From Planctomycetota bacterium (lineage in GTDB: Bacteria; Planctomycetota; Planctomycetia; Pirellulales; PLA5): 45,900 nt of DNA. A program made the translations under genes and the position numbers. The notes below the pieces were generated by a model. That model searched no databases and was not told the DNA's origin. It worked only from the letters and a program-made list of their open reading frames with translations. Positions 24,231-32,778 of this stretch are shown one piece after another; within the stretch, counting starts at the first letter, position 1, and each line of letters begins with the position of its first letter. The stretch spans positions 1-45,900 of the forward strand of contig QEVJ01000030.1 in assembly GCA_003576845.1 (NCBI GenBank), given 5' to 3'.

Positions 24231-25016
24231 ATGCGTTCGACCGAGCGGTGCGTATTGCACCAAGTTTTTCCTTCCCGCCGCGCGTTATGGCCTAGGGTTG
24301 TCGCCGCGCTCCTTCTCTTACTTGTCGTGGCCTGTGCGCCGGCCTCCGTTCGCGCTCAGTCTCAAGAGTTGATCTTCGACGGCGGATTCGAATTGGGCGG
24401 CGTCAACTGGGGCGTTTCGTCCACCTACACCGTCGCCAACAGCGGCGGCTGGTTCCTCTCGTCCGTCGGTGGCGCAGCGCCGCTGAGCGGTTTGCCGACC
24501 GACGCCGACGGCGGCGGCATGAACCTATACGTCGTCACCGATCAGCTCGCCACCGGCACGATGGCCCTGTTTCAAACCTTCACCGTGCCGACCGACACAT
24601 CTTTCCGCAACCTGTACCTGTCGTTCGACATGTTCGTCAACGACTGGTCGAGTCAGCCGACGTACAATCCCAGCCAGCACGCCCGCGTCGACATCATCGC
24701 GGCGACCGGCACGGCCCACCTGGCGGCTTCGATCTTCAACGCCTACCTCGGGACCGACGGCGGCCCGATTCCCGCCGAGTTCCGCCACTACGAATTCGAC
24801 GTCCTGCCGTTTCTCACCCGCGGCCAAGCGTACCGCGTGCGGTTCCAGACGGTCGTCGGCGTTTCGCAGTTGAACCAGGGCGTCGACAACGTGAGTATTC
24901 TGGCCGTGCCCGAACCGGCGACGGCATTGCTCGCCGCGTCGGGTTTCACGGTGCTGGCCAGCGTTGTTTGTGTGCCCCGGCGGTTGCGGCGGCGATTGCT
25001 ACGAAGGCAAACCTGA
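24231..25016 (+). CDS. PEP-CTERM sorting-signal protein
   Basis: 261 residues. The N-terminal signal peptide is long (WPRVVAALLLLLVVACAPASVRA). The body is a beta-rich extracellular domain starting 'LIFDGGFELGGVNWGVSS', the 'N/D-G-x-F-E' opening common in carbohydrate-binding-like PEP-CTERM proteins. The C-terminus is the tripartite sorting signal: VPEPATALL, a hydrophobic stretch (AASGFTVLASVVCV), then a basic tail (PRRLRRRLLRR). An exosortase would cleave it at the Pro-Glu-Pro site and place it on the cell surface or in exopolysaccharide; no exosortase gene is in the window. GAGGGTG precedes the ATG. The gene is isolated. Confidence 0.92.
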   Translation: MRSTERCVLHQVFPSRRALWPRVVAALLLLLVVACAPASVRAQSQELIFDGGFELGGVNWGVSSTYTVANSGGWFLSSVGGAAPLSGLPTDADGGGMNLYVVTDQLATGTMALFQTFTVPTDTSFRNLYLSFDMFVNDWSSQPTYNPSQHARVDIIAATGTAHLAASIFNAYLGTDGGPIPAEFRHYEFDVLPFLTRGQAYRVRFQTVVGVSQLNQGVDNVSILAVPEPATALLAASGFTVLASVVCVPRRLRRRLLRRQT

Positions 25017-25046
25017 CGCAGAACCCGTCGCAACGCCGGCGTTGAC

Positions 25047-26270
25047 TTACGCGCGGCGTTCGGCCTCGATGCCGTCGATCAACGTTTGCACGCGCCGGCG
25101 AAGCTCCTCGCCGAGCCGCGCCACGTCCGCGCGCGAGCCCGGCTTGTCGACCACGAGCGGCTCGCCGAATGCGATCACTCCCCGCTTGCCTCCGCGAATG
25201 TTCGCCGAGCGGACGCCGAGAAAATCCTCTTCATACTTGTCGATCGTCTCCGCAACCCGCTCGATCGACGGTTCGCCCGCGAGATAGTCGGGCCGGTAGC
25301 TATGAAGCTGCACGGCGATGAACGCGCGTTCCAAGTCTTCCTCCAGTCGTTGCCGTTCCCCGTCGTCCGGCGCGGACTCGCTCATCCGCTCGACGATCGC
25401 CTGCCGAATCCGCTTGATTCTCTCGGGCAAGAACTCCGACAGCGGCACGATCGCCAGCCGCTCTTCGATGCTTTCGAGAACCACGCGCTTGAGCGCCTCG
25501 AGCCGCCCCGCCAGCGCCGCGTCGTCCTCGCCCAACGCACGCGCCGCGGCCGCCTCGCTTTCCGCGAGAAACTGCCGCTCGCGCTGTATCACGGCGGCAA
25601 TCGTAAACCGCCGCAATCGCTCGGCCAGCGGCGCGTCCGCCGTAACGGCGAGCCCCAGCCGTTCTTCGAGCCGCGTTATCACCGCCGCCAGTTCCGGCGT
25701 CGGGTCGTCGACGAAGAAGTACTTGAGCGCACAAGGAAAACACGCCACCGGCCGCTTGCCGAGCTTCACCGCGCTCATCGCAATCGACAGCGTCCCGTCG
25801 CGGAATTCGGTCACGCAATCGTTGAGATGATACACCTCGCCCTCGGGAAAGATGACCAGCGGCGCGCTCGTCTTTTCCAGTACGCGCACTGACCAGCGAT
25901 AGGCCGCCAAGTCGTTTGCCTCGCGGTTGATGCTGAAGCAGCCGTGATGCCGATAGGCTAGCCGCTGCAACGGCGGCAGCAACTCGAACACTTGCCACGC
26001 GGTCATCACCTGGGGCGGAACGGGAAGCCGCTCGAGCGCCTCGAACAGCAAAAAGCAATCGGCGTGGCCGGCGTGATTCGGCGTAACGAGCACGCCCTGG
26101 TTCTGCGCCATCGTGGCGCGCACCAGTTCCAGCCCGCGAACCTCGATCGACGCGATGCGATAGTCGCGGCGCTGTTGCCACTTGCGCCACGGCCGCCAGA
26201 GCCGCATCCAGAGCCGGCTGGCCTTCGACGACCACCACTGCGGCGGCTTGTAGTAGGGATAGCGGTCCAC
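25047..26270 (-). CDS. PlsC-like 1-acyl-glycerol-3-phosphate acyltransferase family protein
   Basis: 407 residues from a GTG at 26270; no ATG lies upstream in frame. The acyltransferase HX4D motif is HAGHAD in 'GVLVTPNHAGHADCFLLFEAL'. The second block 'HHGCFSINREANDLAAYRWSVRVL' and the third, 'PLVIFPEGEVYHLNDCVTEFRDG' with the conserved FPEG, follow at normal spacing. The C-terminal 200 residues are helical and charged and go beyond the usual 250-residue PlsC core. This long form is widespread in planctomycetes. The function is presumably phospholipid or other lipid acylation at the inner membrane, but the substrate is open. It converges on the PEP-CTERM gene (30-bp gap). Confidence 0.9.
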   Translation of the reverse strand: MDRYPYYKPPQWWSSKASRLWMRLWRPWRKWQQRRDYRIASIEVRGLELVRATMAQNQGVLVTPNHAGHADCFLLFEALERLPVPPQVMTAWQVFELLPPLQRLAYRHHGCFSINREANDLAAYRWSVRVLEKTSAPLVIFPEGEVYHLNDCVTEFRDGTLSIAMSAVKLGKRPVACFPCALKYFFVDDPTPELAAVITRLEERLGLAVTADAPLAERLRRFTIAAVIQRERQFLAESEAAAARALGEDDAALAGRLEALKRVVLESIEERLAIVPLSEFLPERIKRIRQAIVERMSESAPDDGERQRLEEDLERAFIAVQLHSYRPDYLAGEPSIERVAETIDKYEEDFLGVRSANIRGGKRGVIAFGEPLVVDKPGSRADVARLGEELRRRVQTLIDGIEAERRA

Positions 26271-26288
26271 GCGGTCGAGCTGCTCGCT

Positions 26289-26432
26289 TAACCACAGAGG
26301 TCACGAAGGAATCGCGAAAGGCAAAATGAAGAATGCAGCATACACGGGGAAGCTCCATCTCCGGCACCACTGATTTCCGCGATTCTTCCATCTGTTTTGT
26401 GATTTCGCACTTTCAAGCTTTCGCGATCCGCA
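26289..26432. repeat. Degenerate repeat cluster (ACCACAGAGGTCACGAAGG arm, partial heptads)
   Basis: ACCACAGAGGTCACGAAGG lies at 26291-26309. GGAATCGCGAAAGGC near 26308-26322 is a near-inverted copy of GCTTTCGCGATCC at 26420-26432. Two 7-mers (CAAAATG, AAGAATG) lie at 26322-26335. It looks like a decayed member of the inverted-array class. Confidence 0.5.
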
Positions 26433-26534
26433 AAGAATCTTGCCGGGAGAAGTTCCGAGAAGGATAGCCGATGCGTTGGATTCAATCCAACGGCACTTCG
26501 CGCAGCCGCACCATCTTCGTAAGTGGCCGGCCGC

Positions 26535-26567
26535 GGTGGGCCTCACTTCGTTCAACGCACCCTACGA
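26535..26567. repeat. Single GTAGGGT-family arm supplying the stop codon of the cysteine desulfurase
   Basis: GGTGGGCCTCACTTCGTTC... ending CCCTACGA is the right arm of the family seen in pairs at 15834-16024 and 33278-33409. Read on the minus strand it begins TCGTAGGG. Its TAG (26562-26564) is the stop of the gene above it. Confidence 0.8.
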
Positions 26568-27731
26568 TAATTCGCGAAGCTCCTGCCACACGGCAGCCAA
26601 CGCCTCTGCTGCCGCGTCGACGTCTTCTTCGCTCGTGTACCAGCCCAAGCTCAACCGCACGCAGCCGCGGCCCATTTCCGGTAGAACCCCCATTGCGGCG
26701 AGCGTCGGCGACAAGTGCGTCGCTCCCGAGTGACATGCCGAACCCGTCGACGCACAGACCGACTCCGCCCGCCGCAGCAAATCGGCGCCGGCCGCGCGGG
26801 GAAAGTTGACGCTCAGCGTATTTGGCAAACGCGGCGCACGGCCGCCGTTGATCGGCAACGGTTCGCCGATCGCCGCCTCAAGCTTTGCGTGCAGCCGGTC
26901 GCGGAGCCCGGCGATCCGCTCCGGCGCGCCGGCCGCGAGGCTCTCGCCCGAGAGTCGCGCCGCTTCGCCGAGTCCGACAATGTATGGCACGTTCTCGGTC
27001 CCGGGTCGCAAGCCGCGTTCGTGTCCGGCCCCGCGCAGCACCGGCTCGATATGAACGCCGCGCCGAATATAAAGGGCTCCGACGCCTTTGGGCGCATACA
27101 CTTTGTGGCCCGCAACGGTCAGCAGATCGACGCCCAATTCGCCGACGCGGGTCGAAACCTTGCCCACGCTCTGCGCCGCATCGGTGTGCAGCGGCACGCC
27201 CCGCTCGCGGCAAATGGCGGCGATGCGGGCGATCGGCTGCAGCACGCCGACTTCGTTGTTGGCGTGCATGACGCTGACCAGGAACGTGTCGGGCCGGATC
27301 GCCCGTTCGAGCGCCGCCACGTCGACCACGCCGCCGCCATCGACGCCGATCGCCGAAACGGCAAACCCGAGCCGGGCGAGAAACTTCGCCGGCTCCGCGA
27401 CCGCCGGATGCTCGACGGCGGAAATGATGAGGTGCCCCCGCGATCCGCTAAAGCCCGGTCCTTGAGTGAGCAGCCGCGCGAACGCCAGCCCACAGATCGC
27501 AAGGTTGTTGCTCTCGGTTCCGCCGCCGGTGAACACGATCTCCTCGGCATCCGCGCCAAGCAACTGGGCGACGCGAAACCGGGCATCCTCCACCGCCGCA
27601 TGGGCCGCCAGGCCCAGCCGGTGCATGCTCGATGGATTGCCGTACTCTTCCGCGAGGAACGGCAGCATCGCCTCTTGCACCCGCGGGGCGATCGGCGTCG
27701 TGGCGTTGTAGTCGAGATAAATCGAACGCAT
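26562..27731 (-). CDS. Cysteine desulfurase, NifS/IscS family
   Basis: 389 residues from the ATG at 27731; the frame opens with a GTG at 27740. It is a class V aminotransferase-fold PLP enzyme that removes sulfur from cysteine for Fe-S clusters or tRNA thiolation. Visible markers: N-terminal 'IYLDYNATTPIAPRV', 'EYGNPSSMHRLG', 'EIVFTGGGTESNNLAI', the His of 'ISAVEHPAVAEPAK', 'SVMHANNEVGVLQPI', the PLP-binding Lys in VAGHKVYAPKG (about residue 205), 'GLRPGTENVPYIVGLGEA', and the catalytic Cys in GSACHSG (about residue 333). The short active-site loop fits the NifS/IscS group rather than SufS. No iscU or nifU is adjacent. The last codons and the TAG stop lie in a dispersed repeat (26535-26567), so the C-terminus has been set by it. 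Confidence 0.95.
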   Translation of the reverse strand: MRSIYLDYNATTPIAPRVQEAMLPFLAEEYGNPSSMHRLGLAAHAAVEDARFRVAQLLGADAEEIVFTGGGTESNNLAICGLAFARLLTQGPGFSGSRGHLIISAVEHPAVAEPAKFLARLGFAVSAIGVDGGGVVDVAALERAIRPDTFLVSVMHANNEVGVLQPIARIAAICRERGVPLHTDAAQSVGKVSTRVGELGVDLLTVAGHKVYAPKGVGALYIRRGVHIEPVLRGAGHERGLRPGTENVPYIVGLGEAARLSGESLAAGAPERIAGLRDRLHAKLEAAIGEPLPINGGRAPRLPNTLSVNFPRAAGADLLRRAESVCASTGSACHSGATHLSPTLAAMGVLPEMGRGCVRLSLGWYTSEEDVDAAAEALAAVWQELRELS

Positions 27732-27909
27732 CGACCGCACCCAGCCAAGAAAAAAACGTCTCAGGATTTCGGTCCACGCATCAACGCAGTCGAATCGACA
27801 ATTCCAATGTATCCCGCCGCGAGAGTCGCGAAAAGTTGACGGCCCGCGCGATAGCGACGCCCTGCGTGGAAACCTAGAATGAAACTTCCGCCCCGTGCGT
27901 AGGGTACGG

Positions 27910-27939
27910 CTGACATTAGCGAAGAGTCCTCTCTACCTT
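27910..27939 (+). promoter_or_regulatory. Possible promoter of the 27991 gene
   Basis: CTGACA (27910-27915) and TACCTT (27934-27939) are separated by 18 bp, 51 bp before the ATG. Both boxes deviate from consensus. Confidence 0.3.
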
Positions 27940-27990
27940 TCCGCCTCGCACCTGTGCGGCCCATAAAAGCCCGTCAAACGGAGCATTCCC

Positions 27991-30291
27991 ATGTCCGACG
28001 CATCTTCTCGCCTTTTACGTCCGGCTTTTCGTCGCAAGTTTTTGCTAGCCGGGCTAATACTGCTCGTCTCGAAGGTATCGGTCCGCGCCGCCGACCCGAA
28101 GTCGTCGCTCGAGTTCGTCCCCGCCGATGCCCACGTCTACGTCTCCGTCTCGCGCCTGGGCGAGCACGTCGAAACGATCGGCAAGAGCAACTGGTGGAAG
28201 GAAGTCCAAAAGAACGAGAGCGTGCGGCGCGCCATCGAACAGATGGCCCCACTGGGCGCCGCCGAACCCGACGCCGACGTGATACTCTCTCCGGCCGCGC
28301 AGATGCTGTTCGACCTGAAGAACCTCCCGCTCGCGCAGCTCGCCGGCGAAATGGCTGCCGAGGAGGTCTTTTTCTACACCGACCGCCGCGCCGTCGACCT
28401 CCTCGCCCTCTCCGGCGAGTTCTCCGAAGGCATGTACGTCGGCTACATGGGCATCGGCTTCATGTTAGCCACCGGCCAATACGAGCCGTTCGGCGGCGAC
28501 TTCGAGAACATGATCGCGGAGCGCTTGCTGCAACCCGTGCGCGATAATCTCGACAAGGTGAAAGTGCCGCACCTGGTCGTCGGTTTCAAGGTCAAAGACC
28601 CGGCCAAAGCCGAGAAAGTGCTCGCCGCCCAAGTCGATCGCGTTCGCGAAATGATAAGCGACTTCGCCCTCTCCGCGCCGTCGGACAAGATTCTCGAAGA
28701 AACGGTCGCCGGCAAGAACTGTTACATCTGGCGGTTCAGCGGCGAATCGATTCCCTGGCCGGCCGTGTTCGATCTGCACGGCGACGTCCCGGCGGCCGTC
28801 GAACCGATCTTCTCCCATCTCCGGGGACTCAAGGGCGTCGTCACGCTGTCGCTCAACAAGGGCTACGTCCTGATCGGCGTCGCCGATTCGCCCGCCTGGA
28901 TCGAAAAGCTCGGCCATGGTGAACTCCTCGCCGATCAAGCCGATTTCGCTCCGCTCAAGAAAATGGCGGACGGGCCGATCACCGGCATCAGCTATGCCAG
29001 CCGCGAAGTCCGCTCGGCGCTGTACTTTGATCAGCCGGACGTCGACAACCTCGTCCGAGCCATCAAGCGCACGATGGTAGCGTCCGAAGTTTCGGAACCG
29101 ATCGCCAAGGACATCGGCAAGGCCCTCGACGGCATGGCCGACGACCTGCGGGCACAAATTCCGCGGATCGGCTCGTCGCTGACGATCGCGCACACATCGC
29201 CGCAGGGTCTCGAATTCACGACGTACGACAACACCGAGCCGCTGCACGTCGACGGCACGAAACCGCTTGCCATACTCGACCACGTCGGCAATGCGCCCAT
29301 CGCCTTTTGGGCCGGCCGCCACAAACGTATCGAGGAGCTTTACGGCGAACTCTCGAAGATCGTTGCCGGCGGCTACGGTCTCATCGAGAAGCACGCGTTC
29401 CCGGCCCTTTTGCCGGAAGCCCAAACGGAAGTCCGTCCATTTTTCGACCGCATGAAGCCGATCGCGAAGAAGTTCGACCGGGCCATGCGCGACCTGTGGC
29501 TGCCGCCGCTTTCCGAGGGTCAGTCGGCGGTCGTTTTCAGCGCCAGGCCGCTTAGCGGTCCGTGGAGCTTGGGCGCTCCGCCCGAGGCGGCGGAAATCGC
29601 CATTCCGCTTCCTGCCGTCGTGTTCGGCGTCAAGGACATGGACCAGCTTCACGCGGGCATCAAGGAGCTTCGCGCCGCGTTCAACGACGCGGCGGCGGCG
29701 TATGCCCAGGCGGTGCCGTTCTTCGGCGAGGCCGTGAAAATCGACGAACCCAAGTCGCGCGAGTTTCCCGAGGGGACGATTTACTGGCACGTGCTGCCCA
29801 AGGATTGGAACTTCGACAAGCGAATCGCCCCGAACTACGGCCTCGGCAAGGGCTTCGCCGCCTTCTCGTTCGTGCCGCTCGACACGCAGCAATTGCTCGG
29901 CACGTCGAACCTCAAGCTGCCCGCGCCGCTCGACAAGCGCGACGCGCCGCTCGCCGCGGCAGTTTACGTCGACGTGCCGCGGGTCGTCGAGACAGTCGGC
30001 AATTGGATTCTGTTGTCGAACCACTACGAGCACCAAACCGAAAAAGTCGAGATTACCGACGGCGAGATCGTCGAGGAGCACAAGCTCGTTCCCGTCAAAC
30101 GCAACACACAGGAGGCCGAGAGCATCAAAAAGTTCCTCGCGCTCGCCAAGGCCGTGCCCAGCTACACGAGCGCCACGCGGGTCGAAGGCGAAACGACGAT
30201 CACGCACGGCATTCTGCGGATCGTCGATTTCCCTGCGACGTCCGGCGACGCCGAAAAGAAAGCAGAGCGAACGCCGGACGAGAAGCGGTAG
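27991..30291 (+). CDS. Large secreted hypothetical protein
   Basis: 766 residues with ATG at 27991 and CGGAG 9 nt upstream. The N-terminus is a signal peptide (RRKFLLAGLILLVSKVSVRA). The mature part opens 'SSLEFVPADAHVYVSVSRLGEHVETI', a beginning shared by many planctomycete secreted proteins and similar in style to DUF3352 proteins. Repeated beta-alpha stretches follow with phrases such as 'VGFKVKDPAKAEKVLAAQ' and, later, 'VVFGVKDMDQLHAGIKEL', suggesting that a domain is repeated two or three times. No enzyme motif or sorting signal is seen, and the C-terminus is charged. I do not recognise a characterised family. It stands alone between minus-strand genes; the 250 bp before it holds only the possible promoter. 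Confidence 0.85.
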   Translation: MSDASSRLLRPAFRRKFLLAGLILLVSKVSVRAADPKSSLEFVPADAHVYVSVSRLGEHVETIGKSNWWKEVQKNESVRRAIEQMAPLGAAEPDADVILSPAAQMLFDLKNLPLAQLAGEMAAEEVFFYTDRRAVDLLALSGEFSEGMYVGYMGIGFMLATGQYEPFGGDFENMIAERLLQPVRDNLDKVKVPHLVVGFKVKDPAKAEKVLAAQVDRVREMISDFALSAPSDKILEETVAGKNCYIWRFSGESIPWPAVFDLHGDVPAAVEPIFSHLRGLKGVVTLSLNKGYVLIGVADSPAWIEKLGHGELLADQADFAPLKKMADGPITGISYASREVRSALYFDQPDVDNLVRAIKRTMVASEVSEPIAKDIGKALDGMADDLRAQIPRIGSSLTIAHTSPQGLEFTTYDNTEPLHVDGTKPLAILDHVGNAPIAFWAGRHKRIEELYGELSKIVAGGYGLIEKHAFPALLPEAQTEVRPFFDRMKPIAKKFDRAMRDLWLPPLSEGQSAVVFSARPLSGPWSLGAPPEAAEIAIPLPAVVFGVKDMDQLHAGIKELRAAFNDAAAAYAQAVPFFGEAVKIDEPKSREFPEGTIYWHVLPKDWNFDKRIAPNYGLGKGFAAFSFVPLDTQQLLGTSNLKLPAPLDKRDAPLAAAVYVDVPRVVETVGNWILLSNHYEHQTEKVEITDGEIVEEHKLVPVKRNTQEAESIKKFLALAKAVPSYTSATRVEGETTITHGILRIVDFPATSGDAEKKAERTPDEKR

Positions 30292-30311
30292 CGCGTGCGC
30301 GGGCAGAAATG

Positions 30312-30455
30312 GCGAATGGAAAATGATGAATTGTGAATGGCGAATGGCGATGCGGCCAATGCGGCGTTCGTTCGCAATTCGCAATTCACCATTTACGATT
30401 CACCATTCAACCTCGCCGCTGCGGTGGACCACGCTTCGTTCGGCCCGCCCTACGA
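30312..30455. repeat. Heptad inverted pair followed by a GTAGGGT-family arm
   Basis: Six contiguous 7-mers at 30312-30353 (GCGAATG, GAAAATG, GTGAATG types) face five at 30376-30410 (AATTCGC, CATTTAC, GATTCAC types). A single arm GGTGGACC...CCCTACGA follows at 30423-30455, whose inverted TAG (30450-30452) is the stop of the hydrolase gene. Confidence 0.85.
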
Positions 30456-31388
30456 ATCACACTGCGGCCGATCGAACCGTCCGTGGCGAAAAAAATATGC
30501 CGTCTGCCGCTGCACTTCCGCGTGGTTCATGATGAACGCGTGCATCGCCGGCAACACCAGGGAGTCGGCCGCGCCCTCGAGCCGCGTTTCTTCGACCGAC
30601 ACGATCAGATCGTCGTCGCCCACGAGCAGCGGGTTGTAGCCGCAGTCGCGACCGCGGGATCCCGCAATAATTCCGAAATCGCGCGGCGTTGCCAGCTCGG
30701 CTTCGAAGCTCGCCCGCTCCCCGCCGAGCGCCGTGAACGCCTTTCCCAACACGACGTGCAACAGTCCCAGCCGCGCCAGTCGCCGCGCGAGCTGCGCGCC
30801 TTGGTTCGGCGGGGCGATCATCACCACGCGGCCGACCGGCGGCAACGCGTCGGCGTCGACCTTTTCCCGAACAGCCAGATACCGGCGAACTATGATATTG
30901 CCCAAGCTGTGCCCGACGAAGTGCACCCGCTCCGCGCCGGCGAGTCCGGCAACGATCGACGCGAGATTGGCGGCGTGCGCCGCGAGGTCGGCCCGCGTCG
31001 ACGGGTAGGAAACGTTGCAGCAGTCGAACCCGGCCGCGTCGTGCAAGTAGCGGCACAGCCGGGCCATCGACGTCGCGGCGCGGAACAGTCCGTGTAGCGC
31101 CACGACGACTTCGCCTGCATACGGCGGCAAGCCGAGCCGGGACTTCGCCGCTTCGAGCCGTTCCGCGCATTCTTCGAACGATCCCCAGGCCCGACGAATG
31201 CTCCGCGGGTCGAGCAGCCGGCAATGCCCCGTGATTATGTGTTGTTGCACCCGCCAACCGCGAAAGTGCAGCCGGTCCGCCCAGAATTGCTTCCCGCCGA
31301 ACGTCGGCAACGGCAAATTGGGACGCGGCAACTTGGGCACGGCGGCAAACTCGGCACGGCGGGCAACGGAACGCGACACGCGTCGCAA
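30450..31388 (-). CDS. Alpha/beta hydrolase, lipase-like
   Basis: 312 residues if the TTG at 31388 is used; an in-frame stop lies just upstream, and GTG codons at 31379 and 31340 are alternatives. The hydrolase core shows 'EVVVALHGLFRAATSMARLCRYL' (oxyanion region HGL), the nucleophile elbow GHSLG in 'VHFVGHSLGNIIVRRYL', and 'RVVMIAPPNQGAQLARRLA', as in PGAP1-like/acetyltransferase-esterase relatives. A late Asp/His pair ('DLIVSV', 'MHAFIMNH') could complete the triad. No signal peptide is seen. Cytoplasmic esterase or lipase activity is expected; the substrate is unknown. The final codons before the TAG lie at the edge of a dispersed repeat. Confidence 0.87.
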   Translation of the reverse strand: MRRVSRSVARRAEFAAVPKLPRPNLPLPTFGGKQFWADRLHFRGWRVQQHIITGHCRLLDPRSIRRAWGSFEECAERLEAAKSRLGLPPYAGEVVVALHGLFRAATSMARLCRYLHDAAGFDCCNVSYPSTRADLAAHAANLASIVAGLAGAERVHFVGHSLGNIIVRRYLAVREKVDADALPPVGRVVMIAPPNQGAQLARRLARLGLLHVVLGKAFTALGGERASFEAELATPRDFGIIAGSRGRDCGYNPLLVGDDDLIVSVEETRLEGAADSLVLPAMHAFIMNHAEVQRQTAYFFRHGRFDRPQCDS

Positions 31389-31568
31389 CGCACCATTCTA
31401 CGCGGGCGGCCGCCAAACGCGATCATGCGGCGTTGCCGTTCCGCTCGTCCCTCCGCTTCTCGCGGGCGACTTTCGCTTCGACCTCAGCCGGCACGTGCAT
31501 GCCGATGTTGCCTATTCTCGTCAAATCGCCATCTCCGCAAGGCCAAATCCGCGACGCTGGCGGTGGTC

Positions 31569-31597
31569 TTGTTTGCTCAAAGGCCGTTTGATAGCAT
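31569..31597 (+). promoter_or_regulatory. Possible promoter of the TPR lipoprotein gene
   Basis: TTGTTT (31569-31574) and TAGCAT (31592-31597) are separated by 17 bp. A start near 31604 favours the ATG at 31639 over earlier in-frame codons. Confidence 0.35.
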
Positions 31598-31638
31598 CCC
31601 GCCGCCCGATGGCTGGGTTCGCTTGCCGGAAGCTCCGC

Positions 31639-32592
31639 ATGGTCCGCCGCCCACCCGATCCGCTACCCATTCCGTTCGCCACGTGCCTCGGCAATCGTCG
31701 TGGCTGGCGTGCGGGCATGGCATTCACGGCGATCGGCTTTGTGCTCCTGCTGCCGAGCGGTTGCCGCTGCTTCAATTACGACCGCGAAGGAGCCGTCCCG
31801 GCGGAAGTGGCGGCCTGCCGGCATTACGCACACCTCTCCATTGCGGCGCTCGATCGCGGCGACGTCGAACGAGCCGAGCGGCTTGCATCGCAGGCCGTCG
31901 AGAGTTATCCGCAGGACGCGCAGGCACGCCGGACCCTGGCCGAAGCCCTGTGGCGGCGGGGCAAGGCGACCGCCGCGATCGAACAAATCGGCGCAGCGCG
32001 AAAACTCGCGCCGCACGATCCGACCCTTCTCGTGCAACTCGGCGAAATGTATCTCGCGCTCGATCAATGGGAGGCGGCACGAGAACTGGCCGCCGACGCC
32101 CTCGACGCCGACCCGGACTCGTCCCGGGCGTGGCTGTTACGCGGCGACACGTTCCGCGCGGCGGGGCGAACCGACGAAGCCATCGCCGATTACACCCGCG
32201 CCTCGGGCCTGGCGCCGCACGATCCCCAGATCCTTCGTCGCCTCGCCGTCGCCTCGCTCGTCCGGCAGCAGCCCCAGCGTGCGTTGGCTTACGCCCGAGT
32301 GCTGGTCGATCATTACGCACCCGGCGAACCGCCCGCCGACGCCCTCGACTTGCAGGGCGCGATTCTCGCCGACCTGGGTCGGTGGAACGACGCGGCAAAC
32401 GTATTCGCCCAAGCCGCTGCTTTGCAAGCAACCCCCGAGCGCTTTTGCCGCCTCGCCGAAGCAGAAATACTCTCCGGCCAACCGAGCGCCGCCCGCGAAA
32501 CGCTCGATCGCGTGCTGGCGAGCCATCCGCAGCACGTCCAGGGCCTCGCGCTGCTTTCGCGACTCAACGAGTCCGCGGCGATGCGCCGCTAG
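31639..32592 (+). CDS. TPR-repeat lipoprotein
   Basis: 317 residues from the ATG at 31639. The ATG at 31717 is an alternative that starts directly before the hydrophobic stretch; the open frame further upstream to 31198 is antisense to the hydrolase gene. The hydrophobic segment 'AFTAIGFVLLLPSGC' ends in a lipobox-like LPSGC. About six TPR units follow, e.g. 'AHLSIAALDRGDVERAERLASQAVESYPQDAQARRTLAEALWRRGK', 'PTLLVQLGEMYLALDQWEAARELAADALDADP' and 'AWLLRGDTFRAAGRTDEAIADYTRASGLAP'. It probably acts as an envelope-attached protein-binding scaffold; the partner is unknown. The 186 bp after it shows no repeat family. Confidence 0.85.
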   Translation: MVRRPPDPLPIPFATCLGNRRGWRAGMAFTAIGFVLLLPSGCRCFNYDREGAVPAEVAACRHYAHLSIAALDRGDVERAERLASQAVESYPQDAQARRTLAEALWRRGKATAAIEQIGAARKLAPHDPTLLVQLGEMYLALDQWEAARELAADALDADPDSSRAWLLRGDTFRAAGRTDEAIADYTRASGLAPHDPQILRRLAVASLVRQQPQRALAYARVLVDHYAPGEPPADALDLQGAILADLGRWNDAANVFAQAAALQATPERFCRLAEAEILSGQPSAARETLDRVLASHPQHVQGLALLSRLNESAAMRR

Positions 32593-32778
32593 ATTAGCGG
32601 GAACATTTGGCCGAATCATCGACAGATCCGGCGTTACCGCCATAACCCCGCTTTCATTGCGTTCGACGCCGTTGCCGGCGCCGCGATCCTTGGATTCGAT
32701 TGCGGGACTTGGGTTGCGGACATCCTGGCGTGACGTACCCTTGTGGGGAATCGAAACGTCACATCCAGGAGCCGCGCG

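Noticed and set aside
31235-31426. A 63-codon Cys-rich minus-strand frame resembling a zinc ribbon (CDAC, CPSC)
   Set aside because: It overlaps the N-terminal part of the alpha/beta hydrolase in another frame and ends in non-domain sequence. The hydrolase frame has the better-supported protein.
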